Shown here: positions 1 through 7,171 of the stretch, one piece after another
Numbering within the stretch: position 1 is the first letter of the stretch
Layout of the letters: every line of letters starts with the position of its first letter
Assembly (NCBI GenBank): GCA_013286765.1
Contig: JABDFB010000051.1
Coordinates: 1 to 15,404, forward strand
Reading direction: 5' to 3'
Source: Deltaproteobacteria bacterium
GTDB taxonomy: Bacteria > Bdellovibrionota > UBA1018
DNA length: 15,404 nucleotides
Notes under the pieces: generated by a model
What the model was told of the DNA's origin: nothing
Database searches by the model: none
The model's input: only the letters and a program-made list of their open reading frames with translations
Translations under genes and position numbers: made by a program

Positions 1-18
1 AAGCGCCAAAAGAAAATG

Positions 19-56
19 AAAAGCCTAGGAATCTCACGGAGATCCTAGGCTTTTTT
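19..56 (+). terminator. Rho-independent terminator of an upstream gene
   Basis: AAAAGCCTAGG (19-29) pairs perfectly with CCTAGGCTTTT (44-54). After a bulged A30 the stem continues as ATCTC (31-35) with GAGAT (39-43) around the loop ACG. The right arm runs into six T residues (51-56). This is a textbook intrinsic terminator on the + strand. It would end the transcript entering from the left; in this gene neighbourhood that gene is often thrS, but only a few bases of it could be present, so this is not shown. Confidence 0.9.
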
Positions 57-76
57 GCTTTAATCGACCTGGCGAA

Positions 77-89
77 GGGAGTACCTCCC
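77..89 (+). other. Small hairpin in the infC leader
   Basis: GGGAG (77-81) and CTCCC (85-89) form a five-base-pair hairpin with the loop TAC, upstream of the large nested inverted repeat. There is no T-run, so it is not a terminator. It may be part of the same leader fold or may be chance. Confidence 0.3.
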
Positions 90-101
90 GGGGGTGTTAA
101 A

Positions 102-231
102 GGGATTCACCTAGGGCAGTAGTGTCTGCACACTCCGTGGGATTCATAACAGCCATGGATGGCGGAAGTTATGAAAGACATGATGTCTGCTCCCACGGAG
201 TGTGCAGACACTGCTGCCCTCAGGGAATCCC
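102..231 (+). repeat. 130-nt nested inverted repeat (cruciform or structured RNA) in the infC leader
   Basis: The 30-nt arm 113-142 is the reverse complement of 191-220 except for one position (T120 opposite G213), which is a G-U wobble in RNA. The stem extends outward through CCT 110-112 with AGG 222-224 and GGGATTC 102-108 with GAATCCC 225-231, with single bulges at A109 and C221. This gives about 40 bp in all. The enclosed 48 nt also fold: TTCATAAC (143-150) with GTTATGAA (168-175), with GCCA (152-155) and TGGC (160-163) inside it, and AGACA (176-180) with TGTCT (184-188). No T-run follows, so it is not a simple terminator. It could be a structured 5' leader, a small RNA or a miniature palindromic repeat element. 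The structure is read directly from the sequence; the role is unknown. Confidence 0.85.
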
Positions 232-243
232 GGCAAATCTATC

Positions 244-272
244 TTGACACTTCGAGCGGTCTCCGGTATTTC
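244..272 (+). promoter_or_regulatory. infC: Possible sigma-70-type promoter before infC
   Basis: A perfect TTGACA (-35-like, 244-249) is followed after 17 bp by TATTTC (267-272), a poor -10 match that keeps only the TAT. Transcription would start near 279. If real, the structured element at 102-231 would lie upstream of this start and not in its mRNA. The weak -10 makes this tentative. Confidence 0.3.
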
Positions 273-280
273 AACTCTAT

Positions 281-285
281 GGAGG
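281..285 (+). promoter_or_regulatory. infC: GGAGG sequence unusually far from the infC start
   Basis: GGAGG is the only strong Shine-Dalgarno match before infC, but it lies 23 nt from the ATG at 309. A stop codon at 303-305 blocks any start further upstream in frame. The GGAGG also overlaps a six-codon reading frame, ATG 279 to TAA 297-299 (MEVFKN). Either infC initiates with a long spacer or a fold, or initiation is deliberately weak as in other bacteria where IF3 controls its own start. Confidence 0.4.
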
Positions 286-308
286 TTTTTAAGAACTAAA
301 CCTAAGAA

Positions 309-962
309 ATGGCATTTACACCCTCAAGTCCTTCGAGCCCATCGTTTCCACCACGATCACGGTTTACCCGGGGTCCAGTTCCAAACCAGAGTAAAGAAGA
401 GCACAGACTCAATGAACGTATTAGAGTCCCTCAGGTAAGGTTGATTGACGAACACGGCAACCAAGTTGGCGTAATCGCAACCTACGAGGCCCTTCAAATG
501 GCCCGCGAGCGCGGTCTGGATTTAATGGAAGTTTCACCACAGGCGCAACCTCCTGTCTGCAAGATTTGCGACTATGGCAAATTCAAATATGAAAAGAAAA
601 AGAAAGAGCAAATAGCGAAGAAAAAGCAGACTGTTATTAAAGTTAAAGAAATTCAACTGCGTCCCCAGACGGAAAAACACGATCTAGACTATAAGTTTAA
701 GAACGTCAGGCAGTTTTTAGAAGATGGTGATAAGGCAAAAATTACCATTATGTTCCGGGGCCGCGAAATCGCTTATGTTGATCAAGGTTTTAAGATCATG
801 AACCAACTCATTGATTTGGTGAAAGACATAAGCATTGTTGAAGCTCCGGCCAAGGTAGAAGGCAAGAAACTCATTATGGTTCTTGCGCCTTCACATAAGA
901 AACCGGTTTCAGCGCCAAAGGCTAACCCACCAAAGGTTGGCACACCCGCAACCTCGGAGTAA
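309..962 (+). CDS. infC: Translation initiation factor IF-3
   Basis: IF3 binds the 30S subunit, prevents premature 50S joining and checks start codon and initiator tRNA pairing. The conserved N-domain begins near residue 33 (RLNERIRVPQVRLID) and includes LMEVSPQAQPPVCKICDYGKF (about 72-92). A lysine-rich linker (95-110) and the C-domain (KEIQLRPQTEKHDLDYK, then RGREIAY near 150-156) follow. At 217 residues it is longer than the roughly 180 of E. coli IF3. The extra length is a Ser/Pro-rich N-terminal extension of about 32 residues and a Pro/Lys/Ala tail after residue 197. The start at 309 is the first possible one after an in-frame stop at 303-305, but it has no close Shine-Dalgarno; some of the extension could be untranslated if a rare start further in is used. 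It heads the infC-rpmI-rplT cluster. The family assignment is secure. Confidence 0.97.
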   Translation: MAFTPSSPSSPSFPPRSRFTRGPVPNQSKEEHRLNERIRVPQVRLIDEHGNQVGVIATYEALQMARERGLDLMEVSPQAQPPVCKICDYGKFKYEKKKKEQIAKKKQTVIKVKEIQLRPQTEKHDLDYKFKNVRQFLEDGDKAKITIMFRGREIAYVDQGFKIMNQLIDLVKDISIVEAPAKVEGKKLIMVLAPSHKKPVSAPKANPPKVGTPATSE

Positions 963-1003
963 TGGGTTGCTGATTATGTGGTTGGAATTTGCTTCAAAAT
1001 ACC

Positions 1004-1032
1004 TTGACCGTTACCATCTATTGCGATAAATT
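1004..1032 (+). promoter_or_regulatory. rpmI: Possible internal promoter before rpmI
   Basis: TTGACC (1004-1009) and TAAATT (1027-1032) are spaced by 17 bp, a fair sigma-70 match. The predicted start, near 1039, would lie only a few bases before the rpmI ATG at 1043, giving an almost leaderless L35 transcript. It may be chance in an AT-rich gap; it would allow L35 and L20 to be made independently of IF3. Confidence 0.25.
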
Positions 1033-1042
1033 CTGGGGCCTT

Positions 1043-1240
1043 ATGAAGTTAAAGTCAAAAAAAGCAGCCGCCAAGCGTTTTTCATTTACGGCAACCGGCC
1101 GTGTGAAATTTAAGCGTATAAATAAAAGACATAATCTGGGTAAAAAGTGCTCAGCGCGTAAATTGAAACTGCGTAGCGCGGGCTATGTTTTTGCGGGAGA
1201 CATTAAACACGTTGAAAAATGTCTTCCCTATGGCACATAA
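1043..1240 (+). CDS. rpmI: 50S ribosomal protein L35
   Basis: L35 is a small basic protein of the large ribosomal subunit. The product is 65 residues: MKLKSKKAAAKRFSFTATGR, then the KRINKRHNLGKK segment typical of L35, ending in VEKCLPYGT. The reading frame is open upstream to an ATG at 989, but the 18 extra residues (with Cys and Trp) have no counterpart in L35. The start at 1043 gives the usual family length and N-terminus. A weak GGGG (1035-1038) lies 4 nt before it. It sits between infC and rplT, the normal order, and in many bacteria this unit is repressed by L20. Confidence 0.95.
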   Translation: MKLKSKKAAAKRFSFTATGRVKFKRINKRHNLGKKCSARKLKLRSAGYVFAGDIKHVEKCLPYGT

Positions 1241-1252
1241 CGGTCGATGAAT

Positions 1253-1285
1253 CTATTAGCATAGATCAGACGACTCAACTAATAG
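1253..1285 (+). other. Short inverted repeat between rpmI and rplT
   Basis: CTATTAG (1253-1259) and CTAATAG (1279-1285) are perfect complements around a 19-nt loop. They end just before the rplT Shine-Dalgarno AAGGAG (1291-1296). The stem is short and AT-rich and has no T-run, so it is not a terminator. It could modulate rplT initiation, since L20 autoregulation acts in this neighbourhood in other bacteria, but nothing here proves it. Confidence 0.3.
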
Positions 1286-1303
1286 GATTGAAGGAGTTTT
1301 CCC

Positions 1304-1666
1304 ATGCCTCGCGCAAAACGTGGTTTTAAGCGTCGCCGACGCCATAATAAGATTCTTGATAAAGCTGAAGGCTTTGTTTTAGGACGTAAGAATAAAATAA
1401 GACGAGCTGCTGAAGCTGTTGATCGAGCCGGAATTTATGCTTTCAGAGATCGTCGGGTGCGGAAAAGGGATTTTCGCCAGTTATGGATTGCTCGGCTATC
1501 AGCTGCAGCAAATCAAAACGATATTAGCTATAGCCGAATGGTATCTGCTCTGACAAAAGCAAATGTGAAGTTGGATCGCAAGATCCTATCGGATCTAGCG
1601 ATTGTAGATCCTAAGGCTTTTAGTGCCATCGTTGAACAAGTTCGATCATTGGCACCTGCTCAATAA
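1304..1666 (+). CDS. rplT: 50S ribosomal protein L20
   Basis: L20 binds 23S rRNA early in 50S assembly and is also a known repressor of its own operon in E. coli and Bacillus. The 120-residue product is full length. The basic N-terminal arm (MPRAKRGFKRRRRHNKIL) reaches into rRNA. The globular part carries the family hallmarks AYxFRDRRxRKRDFRxLWIARL (here YAFRDRR and KRDFRQLWIARLSAAA, about 45-69), SYSRMVSALTKA and LDRKILSDLAI. AAGGAG at 1291-1296 lies 7 nt from the ATG, a strong site. It is 20 bp upstream of pheS. Confidence 0.98.
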   Translation: MPRAKRGFKRRRRHNKILDKAEGFVLGRKNKIRRAAEAVDRAGIYAFRDRRVRKRDFRQLWIARLSAAANQNDISYSRMVSALTKANVKLDRKILSDLAIVDPKAFSAIVEQVRSLAPAQ

Positions 1667-1686
1667 GAGCAAATTGGATATCTCGA

Positions 1687-2721
1687 ATGATAGACAAGCT
1701 TCAAGAGATCGGAGAACGAGCTCTAAAGAGCATCGAGATTGCTGCTTCATTAGAAGCCTTGGAGCAAGCTCGCGTTTCCTATCTTGGGAAAAAAGGTGAA
1801 TTAAGCGAAGTCTTGAAAGCATTGGGATCTGTAGATGCTTCTGAGCGTCCAAAGATCGGATCAGTTGCCAATGAATTGAAACGAAAAATCGAGGCTTCGC
1901 TAGAACATCGAAAACAAGCGCTCGAAGATCTCGTTCTAGAACAACAACTCAAAAGTGAGAGTATAGACGTTTCTCTTCCGGCGAGAATGAACCATGCTGG
2001 ATCATTTCATGTTGTGACCCAGACCACTAATCGAATTGTGGAGGTCTTCAAGCGCCTCGGGTTTGATCTCATGCTCGGCCCAGAAGTAGAAACAGATTAT
2101 TTAAATTTTGAGGCCGTCAATATTCCAGCGGATCATCCCGCACGGGATATGCAGGATACCTTTTTTCTAGGCAAAAACGTTGTTCTTCGGACACACACAT
2201 CTTCTGTGCAAATGCGGGCGATGCGATCGCAGAAATGGCCTATTCGAATTCTCGCGCCCGGAGCGGTTTATCGTTACGATAACGACGCGACCCATTCACC
2301 GATGTTTCATCAAGTAGAGGGTTTGTGGGTGGATAAGAACGTTCGAATGAGCGACCTCAAGGGTACGCTGGAATACTGGGCCAAGGAATTATTTGGCGCC
2401 TCTACTAAGATTCGACTCCGTCCGAGTTATTTCCCCTTTGTTGAACCGGGCGCAGAAGTCGATGTCAGTTGTTTTAGGTGTCGGGATCAACTTTCCGAAA
2501 CCTGTCGAATTTGTAAGGGCCTCGGGTGGCTAGAAGTTCTTGGCGCAGGAATGGTCCATCCGCGACTCTTTGAAATGGCGGGCTATTCTCGCCATGAAGT
2601 GGAAAATCTGAGTGGTTTTGCCTTTGGAATCGGAGTGGAAAGAATCGCCATGTGCCTCTATCAGATTCCCGACCTGAGACTTCTCTTTCAAAGCGACGTA
2701 CGTCTACTCAGCCAATTTTAG
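1687..2721 (+). CDS. pheS: Phenylalanyl-tRNA synthetase alpha subunit
   Basis: This is the catalytic subunit of the alpha2-beta2 class II enzyme that charges tRNA-Phe using ATP. Its 344 residues match the family length. An N-terminal coiled-coil (about 1-90) is the tRNA-contacting arm. Class II motif 2 is seen around RYDNDATHSPMFHQVEGLWV (196-215), the substrate loop around RLRPSYFPFVEPGAEVDV (243-260) and motif 3 at GFAFGIGVERIAM (310-322). Cys262, Cys265, Cys273 and Cys276 form a CxxC-x7-CxxC pair, probably a metal-binding knuckle; it is absent from E. coli PheS but common in other lineages. The Shine-Dalgarno is weak, so translation may be coupled to rplT 20 bp upstream. pheT follows after 14 bp. 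Confidence 0.97.
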   Translation: MIDKLQEIGERALKSIEIAASLEALEQARVSYLGKKGELSEVLKALGSVDASERPKIGSVANELKRKIEASLEHRKQALEDLVLEQQLKSESIDVSLPARMNHAGSFHVVTQTTNRIVEVFKRLGFDLMLGPEVETDYLNFEAVNIPADHPARDMQDTFFLGKNVVLRTHTSSVQMRAMRSQKWPIRILAPGAVYRYDNDATHSPMFHQVEGLWVDKNVRMSDLKGTLEYWAKELFGASTKIRLRPSYFPFVEPGAEVDVSCFRCRDQLSETCRICKGLGWLEVLGAGMVHPRLFEMAGYSRHEVENLSGFAFGIGVERIAMCLYQIPDLRLLFQSDVRLLSQF

Positions 2722-2735
2722 CAGGAGTCCGAACA

Positions 2736-5261
2736 ATGCGTATTTCGTGGAACTGGCTCTCTGAGCTTGTGGATATTAGCGGCATCAAAAAGCCTGAAAC
2801 TTTGGCGGAATTGCTGACCAATCGAGGCTTGGAAGTCGAAGGAATTGAACGTCAAGACAAGGGTTTTGACCATGTGATCACGGCGCAGATTCTCAGTTTC
2901 GTTCGGCACCCGCAAGCAGATCGTCTCAATGTTTGCCAGGTATCGCTCGGCAGCGGCGACCCACTCGAAATCGTATGCGGCGCAAGTAACGTTGCTCAAG
3001 GAGCAAAAGTCGTTTTGGCGCAAGTCGGTGCGCATCTGCCAAATGACATCAAGATTACAGCAAATAAAATCCGTGGTGTAGTTTCTAATGGAATGTTGTG
3101 TTCCGCGGAAGAGCTCCGTCTGGCGACGAGTTCCGAAGGCATTATCATCCTTCCCCCTGAAACTCCCCTGGGAGTGCCCTACGCGAAAGTTCTGGGTAGA
3201 AACGATACGATTTTTTCACTTAAACTGACCGCAAATCGTGGCGATTGCTTAAGTCATCTTGGAATAGCGAGAGAAGTAGCCGCAGCCCTAGGCGGAAAAG
3301 TTAAAGTGCCTGAGATTGAAAAGATCCATTATGGAAAAAGCCCTATCTCCATTCATCTGGATGCGGAGGAATTAGCTCCGCAATTTTATGGTTGTTGGAT
3401 CGAAGGGGTAAAAATCGGCCCATCGCCAGAATGGGTAGTGAAACGTCTTGAGGCTGTCGGAAGTCGGTCCATTAATAATGTGGTGGATGCAACGAACTTG
3501 GCTTTGTTTGAATTTGGTTATCCGGTGCACGCCTACGATGCAAAGCAAATCGCTGGTAATGAAATTCATGTACGTGAGGCGAGGTTCGGTGAGGAATTGC
3601 CTCTACTGGACGGGAGTAAAATTACGTTGAATGGCACCGAGCTTGTAATTGCCGATAGAGATCGTGCGATAAGTCTAGCCGGAATAATGGGGGGTGGTAA
3701 TTCTGAAGTACAAGAGAGCACGACGTCTGTTTATTTGGAAGTAGCGGAGTTTCATCCTACTAAGGTACGACGAGCCTCAACTGCACATCAGAAAAAGACT
3801 GAGGGAGCTCATCGTTTTGAAAGGGGTGTTGACCCTCAGGGGCCACCCAACGCAATCGGTAGACTGGCAAAATTGATTCTGACTTTGGCGGGTGGAAAAA
3901 TTACTGGTGCATCTTTTGTCCAGCACTCTTCGCGCGGTCCAAATGCTGCGATCGCAAAGCGAGAAATTCAGTTTGATAAATATTACATCCACGATTTCTT
4001 GGGTTTCGACCGGGAACACGCGACGCTCACCCTCGATAAGATCAAAAGCATTTTGGAATCGCTCAACTGCAAAGCGGAACTCAAAAACGATCTCTGGACG
4101 GTTCATCCCCCTTCTTATCGGCTCGATCTTACTCTTCGAGTGGATTTTGCTGAAGAAGTTGCACGTTGCTTTGGTTACGATCAGATTCCCTCGACCATTC
4201 CGCCTTTGACGTCCTCTCCCGTTTTTAAGTCGTCGTCATCGGGGGAGAGAGACCTCATAGCGATTGCTAAAGATGCCTTAGTTCGAAACGGAATTCTGGA
4301 GACCGTCAACTTTGCTTTTACCAGTAAAGAGTGGCTTTCTCGTTGCTATATTGATTCGGCGATCAAGATTTTGAATCCTCTCAGTGAAGAGCACGAGTAC
4401 TTGGTGCCTTCACTCCTTCCTGGATTAATTCGAGGTATTCTGAATAACTGGAGTCACCACTTTGGTTCAGAACCGCTGGGTGTGCGCATGTTTGAACTCC
4501 GTCCGGTTTTCTTTCCCCCTAGCTCGCCAACCATTGAAGCCCGCGGTGAGATGGACACAGGAGTTATTGAAAAATGGAAACTCGGTATTGCTTTTTCAGG
4601 TCCTCGATATAAGGGAGGCCTTCGCAACGAATTAGGTGAGATTGATTTTTATGATTTGAAAGCAGCGATCGATGCACTTCTTGAGCGCATGGGAAGTCGT
4701 GGAATTCGTTATCAGCCTTTGAGTGAGTCTCGATCTAGTGCGAGAGGTGGCTCCGGTGGAAATCATCCGCCGCGAATTTCGCAGCTCTTTCATCCCGGCC
4801 AGAGCGTCGAAGTTCTGGCAGGAAATCAAGTTGCAGGTTACTTCGGACTCCTTCACCCAGCCAAGAGTCGAGAATTTAAAGCCAGAGGTCCCATCTGGCT
4901 TGCTGAAATCGATTGGGAGAGTTTAACGAAATTTTCGCGTAAAGCTAACGACGTTCCAATATACAAGCCCTGGGCAGAGTTTCCGACGATGGAGAGAGAC
5001 TTCGCTCTACTAGTCAAAAAACAGGTCAGCGCAGAGAAACTCTGCCAAGTCGCCTTAAAGTGGGGAAAGCCGCTCGCAAAAACCGCAAAAGTTTTTGATG
5101 TTTATCGTGGTTCTCAGGTCCACGAGGGGATGACAAGTGTGGCAGTCCGGGTTATCTTTTATGAAGAGAAGCGAAGTCTTCAAGAACCGGAAGTCGAAGC
5201 CGCTTCGGCTCAGATTTTGGAAGGTTGGAAAAAAGAACTCGGAGTTGAACTCAGAATATAG
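2736..5261 (+). CDS. pheT: Phenylalanyl-tRNA synthetase beta subunit
   Basis: The beta subunit partners PheS, binds tRNA-Phe and hydrolyses mischarged Tyr-tRNA-Phe. The product is 841 residues, a normal bacterial length. An EMAP-like tRNA-binding domain (about 45-128, with RHPQADRLNVCQV and CGASNV) is followed by the B3/B4 editing region (about 215-370, with INNVVDATNL and GYPVHAYDA). B5 (about 400-475) and the inactive synthetase-like core come next. A C-terminal FDX-ACB anticodon-binding domain (last 95 residues, FPTMERDFALLV to VELRI) ends the protein. The frame is open further upstream inside pheS, but AGGAG at 2723-2727 lies 8 nt before this ATG and the product begins MRISWNWLSELVD, the family's usual start. 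Its stop overlaps the ihfA Shine-Dalgarno. Confidence 0.97.
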   Translation: MRISWNWLSELVDISGIKKPETLAELLTNRGLEVEGIERQDKGFDHVITAQILSFVRHPQADRLNVCQVSLGSGDPLEIVCGASNVAQGAKVVLAQVGAHLPNDIKITANKIRGVVSNGMLCSAEELRLATSSEGIIILPPETPLGVPYAKVLGRNDTIFSLKLTANRGDCLSHLGIAREVAAALGGKVKVPEIEKIHYGKSPISIHLDAEELAPQFYGCWIEGVKIGPSPEWVVKRLEAVGSRSINNVVDATNLALFEFGYPVHAYDAKQIAGNEIHVREARFGEELPLLDGSKITLNGTELVIADRDRAISLAGIMGGGNSEVQESTTSVYLEVAEFHPTKVRRASTAHQKKTEGAHRFERGVDPQGPPNAIGRLAKLILTLAGGKITGASFVQHSSRGPNAAIAKREIQFDKYYIHDFLGFDREHATLTLDKIKSILESLNCKAELKNDLWTVHPPSYRLDLTLRVDFAEEVARCFGYDQIPSTIPPLTSSPVFKSSSSGERDLIAIAKDALVRNGILETVNFAFTSKEWLSRCYIDSAIKILNPLSEEHEYLVPSLLPGLIRGILNNWSHHFGSEPLGVRMFELRPVFFPPSSPTIEARGEMDTGVIEKWKLGIAFSGPRYKGGLRNELGEIDFYDLKAAIDALLERMGSRGIRYQPLSESRSSARGGSGGNHPPRISQLFHPGQSVEVLAGNQVAGYFGLLHPAKSREFKARGPIWLAEIDWESLTKFSRKANDVPIYKPWAEFPTMERDFALLVKKQVSAEKLCQVALKWGKPLAKTAKVFDVYRGSQVHEGMTSVAVRVIFYEEKRSLQEPEVEAASAQILEGWKKELGVELRI

Positions 5262-5273
5262 GAGAAGTTTATT

Positions 5274-5627
5274 GTGGCAATGACCAAAGCGGATATTGTG
5301 GAAGCTCTGTATGAAAAAGTGGGGTTCTCAAAAAAAGAAGCCGCTGACCTGGTAGAACTTGTATTTGATACAATTAAATCAGCTTTGTCCGAAGGACAAA
5401 AAATAAAAATCTCAGGCTTTGGCAACTTCGTCGTTCGCGAAAAAAGATCTCGAGTAGGAAGAAATCCCCAGACAGGCCAAAGCATCGAAATCAGCGCTCG
5501 CAGAGTTCTCACCTTCCGGCCTTCACAAGTGCTTCGCGAAGAAGTAAATACCACTTTAAAAGACAAACCATTCGACGCATCTAAACTTGAGAATTCCGAC
5601 TCTGACGACGACGATGTCAATAATTGA
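5274..5627 (+). CDS. ihfA: Integration host factor alpha subunit
   Basis: IHF alpha is a small DNA-bending protein that works with IHF beta in replication, recombination and sigma-54 promoter architecture. It has the HU/IHF fold: two N-terminal helices ([20 protein letters not shown]), [13 protein letters not shown], then the DNA-intercalating arm with [11 protein letters not shown], and ARRVLTFRP, which is diagnostic for IhfA over HU. The start is GTG at 5274, since GGAG (5261-5264), overlapping the pheT stop, is correctly spaced for it and too far from the ATG at 5280. At 117 residues it is about 18 longer than E. coli IhfA because of an acidic tail (SDSDDDD). The order pheST-ihfA-merR is also found in Pseudomonas. 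Its end overlaps merR by 14 bp. Confidence 0.93.
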   Translation: MAMTKADIVEALYEKVGFSKKEAADLVELVFDTIKSALSEGQKIKISGFGNFVVREKRSRVGRNPQTGQSIEISARRVLTFRPSQVLREEVNTTLKDKPFDASKLENSDSDDDDVNN

Positions 5628-6069
5628 TAAAGTAAAAATCAAACCCCAACCTCAAATTCCCGATCGTCTTTACTTTCGGATCGGAGATGTCGCTGAACTT
5701 TTGGGCGTGAAGCCTCACGTGCTGCGTTACTGGGAGACTGAATTTGCGATGATCCAACCGCAGAAGTCTTCTTCCGGCCAACGTGTTTATCGAAAAAGTG
5801 ACGTAGAAACTGTTTTTGTGATTAAGCACCTGCTTCATGATGAGCGCTATTCCATCGAAGGTGCTAAGAAACGCTTAAAAGAACTCCGCAAATCGGGCGA
5901 TGCGGTAGCTGAGGAGCCAGCTGCAGTGGAGGCACAGGTGGAGGTTTTTGCGGCACCAGTCGATGCGCTTGACCACCATTTGGACAAAGAGATGGGTGAA
6001 GTGAGAAAAATTGCACTCGAAATCCAAGCTCTAGCCCGCGCTCCAATAACGGATCTTTTTTCTTATTGA
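5614..6069 (+). CDS. MerR-family DNA-binding regulator downstream of ihfA
   Basis: This is a MerR-type winged-helix transcription factor of 151 residues. The HTH and wing lie at about 19-88: [21 protein letters not shown], then a Ser/Gly turn, [20 protein letters not shown] and [10 protein letters not shown]. The rest is an Ala/Glu/Val-rich linker and a short helix; there is no ligand-binding or metal-cysteine domain, so the signal sensed, if any, is not visible. The start at 5614 lies inside the end of ihfA. A TTG at 5587 in the same frame is also possible but adds an unrelated MRIPTLTTT segment. No Shine-Dalgarno precedes either, so translation is probably coupled to ihfA. A MerR gene of this type follows ihfA in many proteobacteria; its targets are unknown to me. 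Confidence 0.85.
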   Translation: MSIIDKVKIKPQPQIPDRLYFRIGDVAELLGVKPHVLRYWETEFAMIQPQKSSSGQRVYRKSDVETVFVIKHLLHDERYSIEGAKKRLKELRKSGDAVAEEPAAVEAQVEVFAAPVDALDHHLDKEMGEVRKIALEIQALARAPITDLFSY

Positions 6070-6084
6070 GAAATTCTTGAATTT

Positions 6085-6144
6085 TAAATTAAAAATGCCC
6101 CGTCTTGAATCGTTGTTGTTACACAACAACACAAAACGAGGCAT
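6085..6144 (-). terminator. Intrinsic terminator of the minus-strand LGFP gene
   Basis: Read on the - strand, ATGCCTCGT (6144-6136) pairs with ACGGGGCAT (6103-6095) with one mismatch. An inner perfect 8-bp stem (6123-6130 with 6112-6119) has a 3-nt loop. The stem is followed on the - strand by TTTTTAATTT (6094-6085). The T-run lies only on that side, so it serves the gene ending at 6166; any help in stopping merR transcription from the other side is secondary. Confidence 0.75.
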
Positions 6145-6165
6145 GCCAATAGATTGAAAGTTTAG

Positions 6166-7074
6166 TTAAGGTTGAAGGTAGGCGCCGCCGGCGAAAAAGG
6201 TTGTACCGTCAGTAATTTCAAGCGTCATTATACATTGTGAAGAGGTGCACCAACCGGCATCATTATTGTCAAAACCGCGGGCTGGAAATTGTACGAATCC
6301 GTTTGCATCGCTGGTTCGTGAATCAACTTGGAAGGAGCCGTACCAGGTATCTTCCCATAAAGTCACAGTCGTACTGGGTTTCAGCCCAAAGCCGTAGACA
6401 GTAACGACGCCACCGGTTTGACTCGAACTGGTCGTGCTGAACATAATGTTCGAAGTTTCTTTATAGACATGCATGATGGGATAGGTGCCATGCTGCCAGG
6501 TCCCTCCGGATTTATATACAATATCACCATTTTGGAAGTGGCTAATTCTGCCAGAAAAATAATTGCTCGAATAGGGTTGTTCGTCAGAGATGGGATATCC
6601 TAGGACGCCTTGAAATCCGGCTAGGGCTAGCCATTTATTCTGAATGAACCCCTGAACAGAAAACGCAGTGCTATTGCCCCACTGATACCAACTTGATCCG
6701 TTTTGAAACCAACTCACTCGATTACTATTCGCATCTGCCGTTTCGTCCGTTACAGGGAAGCCGAGAGCCGCGAGACCAACTTTGCTATAATCGGCATGGA
6801 TCAACCCCTGGACTATATGAGCGCCAGTATTGTCGCAGGCGCTGATCCAGATAGATCCGTTTTGAACCGAGTATTGCTGAGTCCATCCACCACTTACAGT
6901 TTGCAAACTTCCTACCGTTGTACCCAACCAGGAATTGGCATTAAATTTGGCGTTAATGGCAGCCTGGGCTTGCGCCTGAGTTAAACAAGCTGCGTTAACG
7001 TGAGTCGATGCAAACCCAGTGGTTATGGCAACGATCGGAATGGCGAGTTTGATAGCGAGTCTCTTCAATTTCAT
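6166..7074 (-). CDS. Secreted LGFP-repeat protein
   Basis: This is an exported protein of 302 residues. MKLKRLAIKL followed by a hydrophobic stretch and THVNA is a classical Sec signal peptide, cleaved near residue 28. LGFP-type repeats fill about 35-198: GAHIVQGLIHADY...LGFPVTDE (85-111) and VQGFIQNKWLALAGFQGVLGYPISDE (140-165), with NGSSWY and NGDIVYK strands and an earlier, weaker copy. LGFP repeats occur in cell-envelope proteins such as corynebacterial mycolyltransferases, where they are thought to aid wall association. The C-terminal part (200-302), with VTVYGFGLKPSTTVTLW, looks like a beta-sandwich with a Cys276/Cys281 pair. No enzymatic motif is seen. AAGGAA (7088-7083 on -) lies 8 nt from the ATG. 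It diverges from the PKS gene and has its own terminator. The repeat call is firm; the function is not known. Confidence 0.85.
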   Translation of the reverse strand: MKLKRLAIKLAIPIVAITTGFASTHVNAACLTQAQAQAAINAKFNANSWLGTTVGSLQTVSGGWTQQYSVQNGSIWISACDNTGAHIVQGLIHADYSKVGLAALGFPVTDETADANSNRVSWFQNGSSWYQWGNSTAFSVQGFIQNKWLALAGFQGVLGYPISDEQPYSSNYFSGRISHFQNGDIVYKSGGTWQHGTYPIMHVYKETSNIMFSTTSSSQTGGVVTVYGFGLKPSTTVTLWEDTWYGSFQVDSRTSDANGFVQFPARGFDNNDAGWCTSSQCIMTLEITDGTTFFAGGAYLQP

Positions 7075-7146
7075 ATTTGGTTTTCCTTGTATTTAGTTAG
7101 TGACGAATGGTTATCATTCAGTGATTAAATACAATCATACAGATAT

Positions 7147-7171
7147 ATTATCTTCGTGAAAGATAATTTTT
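7147..7171. promoter_or_regulatory. Inverted repeat in the divergent LGFP/PKS intergenic region
   Basis: ATTATCTT (7147-7154) and AAGATAAT (7160-7167) are perfect inverted repeats around CGTGA, in the middle of a 183-bp AT-rich gap between two divergent genes. The run TTTTT (7167-7171) follows, but no transcript is expected to end here. A dimeric-regulator operator serving both genes is the simplest reading. No clear -35/-10 pair could be assigned for either gene. Confidence 0.4.

Noticed and set aside
1..19. Possible tail of an upstream gene ending at TGA 17-19, directly before the terminator
   Set aside because: Only about five codons would be inside the window and another frame ends at 46-48, so neither the gene nor its frame can be supported; thrS is only a guess from usual gene order.
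113..220. The large stem as an intrinsic terminator or attenuator
   Set aside because: There is no T-run after the right arm; the following bases are CAGGGAATCCC.
202..438. A 78-codon open frame on + before infC
   Set aside because: It begins inside the right arm of the inverted repeat, overlaps infC in another frame and resembles no family.
989..1042. Longer L35 start at 989
   Set aside because: The extra 18 residues are unlike any L35 N-terminus; the start at 1043 gives the family length.
2652..2735. Longer PheT start inside pheS
   Set aside because: The ATG at 2736 has AGGAG at good spacing and the conserved MRISWNWL start.
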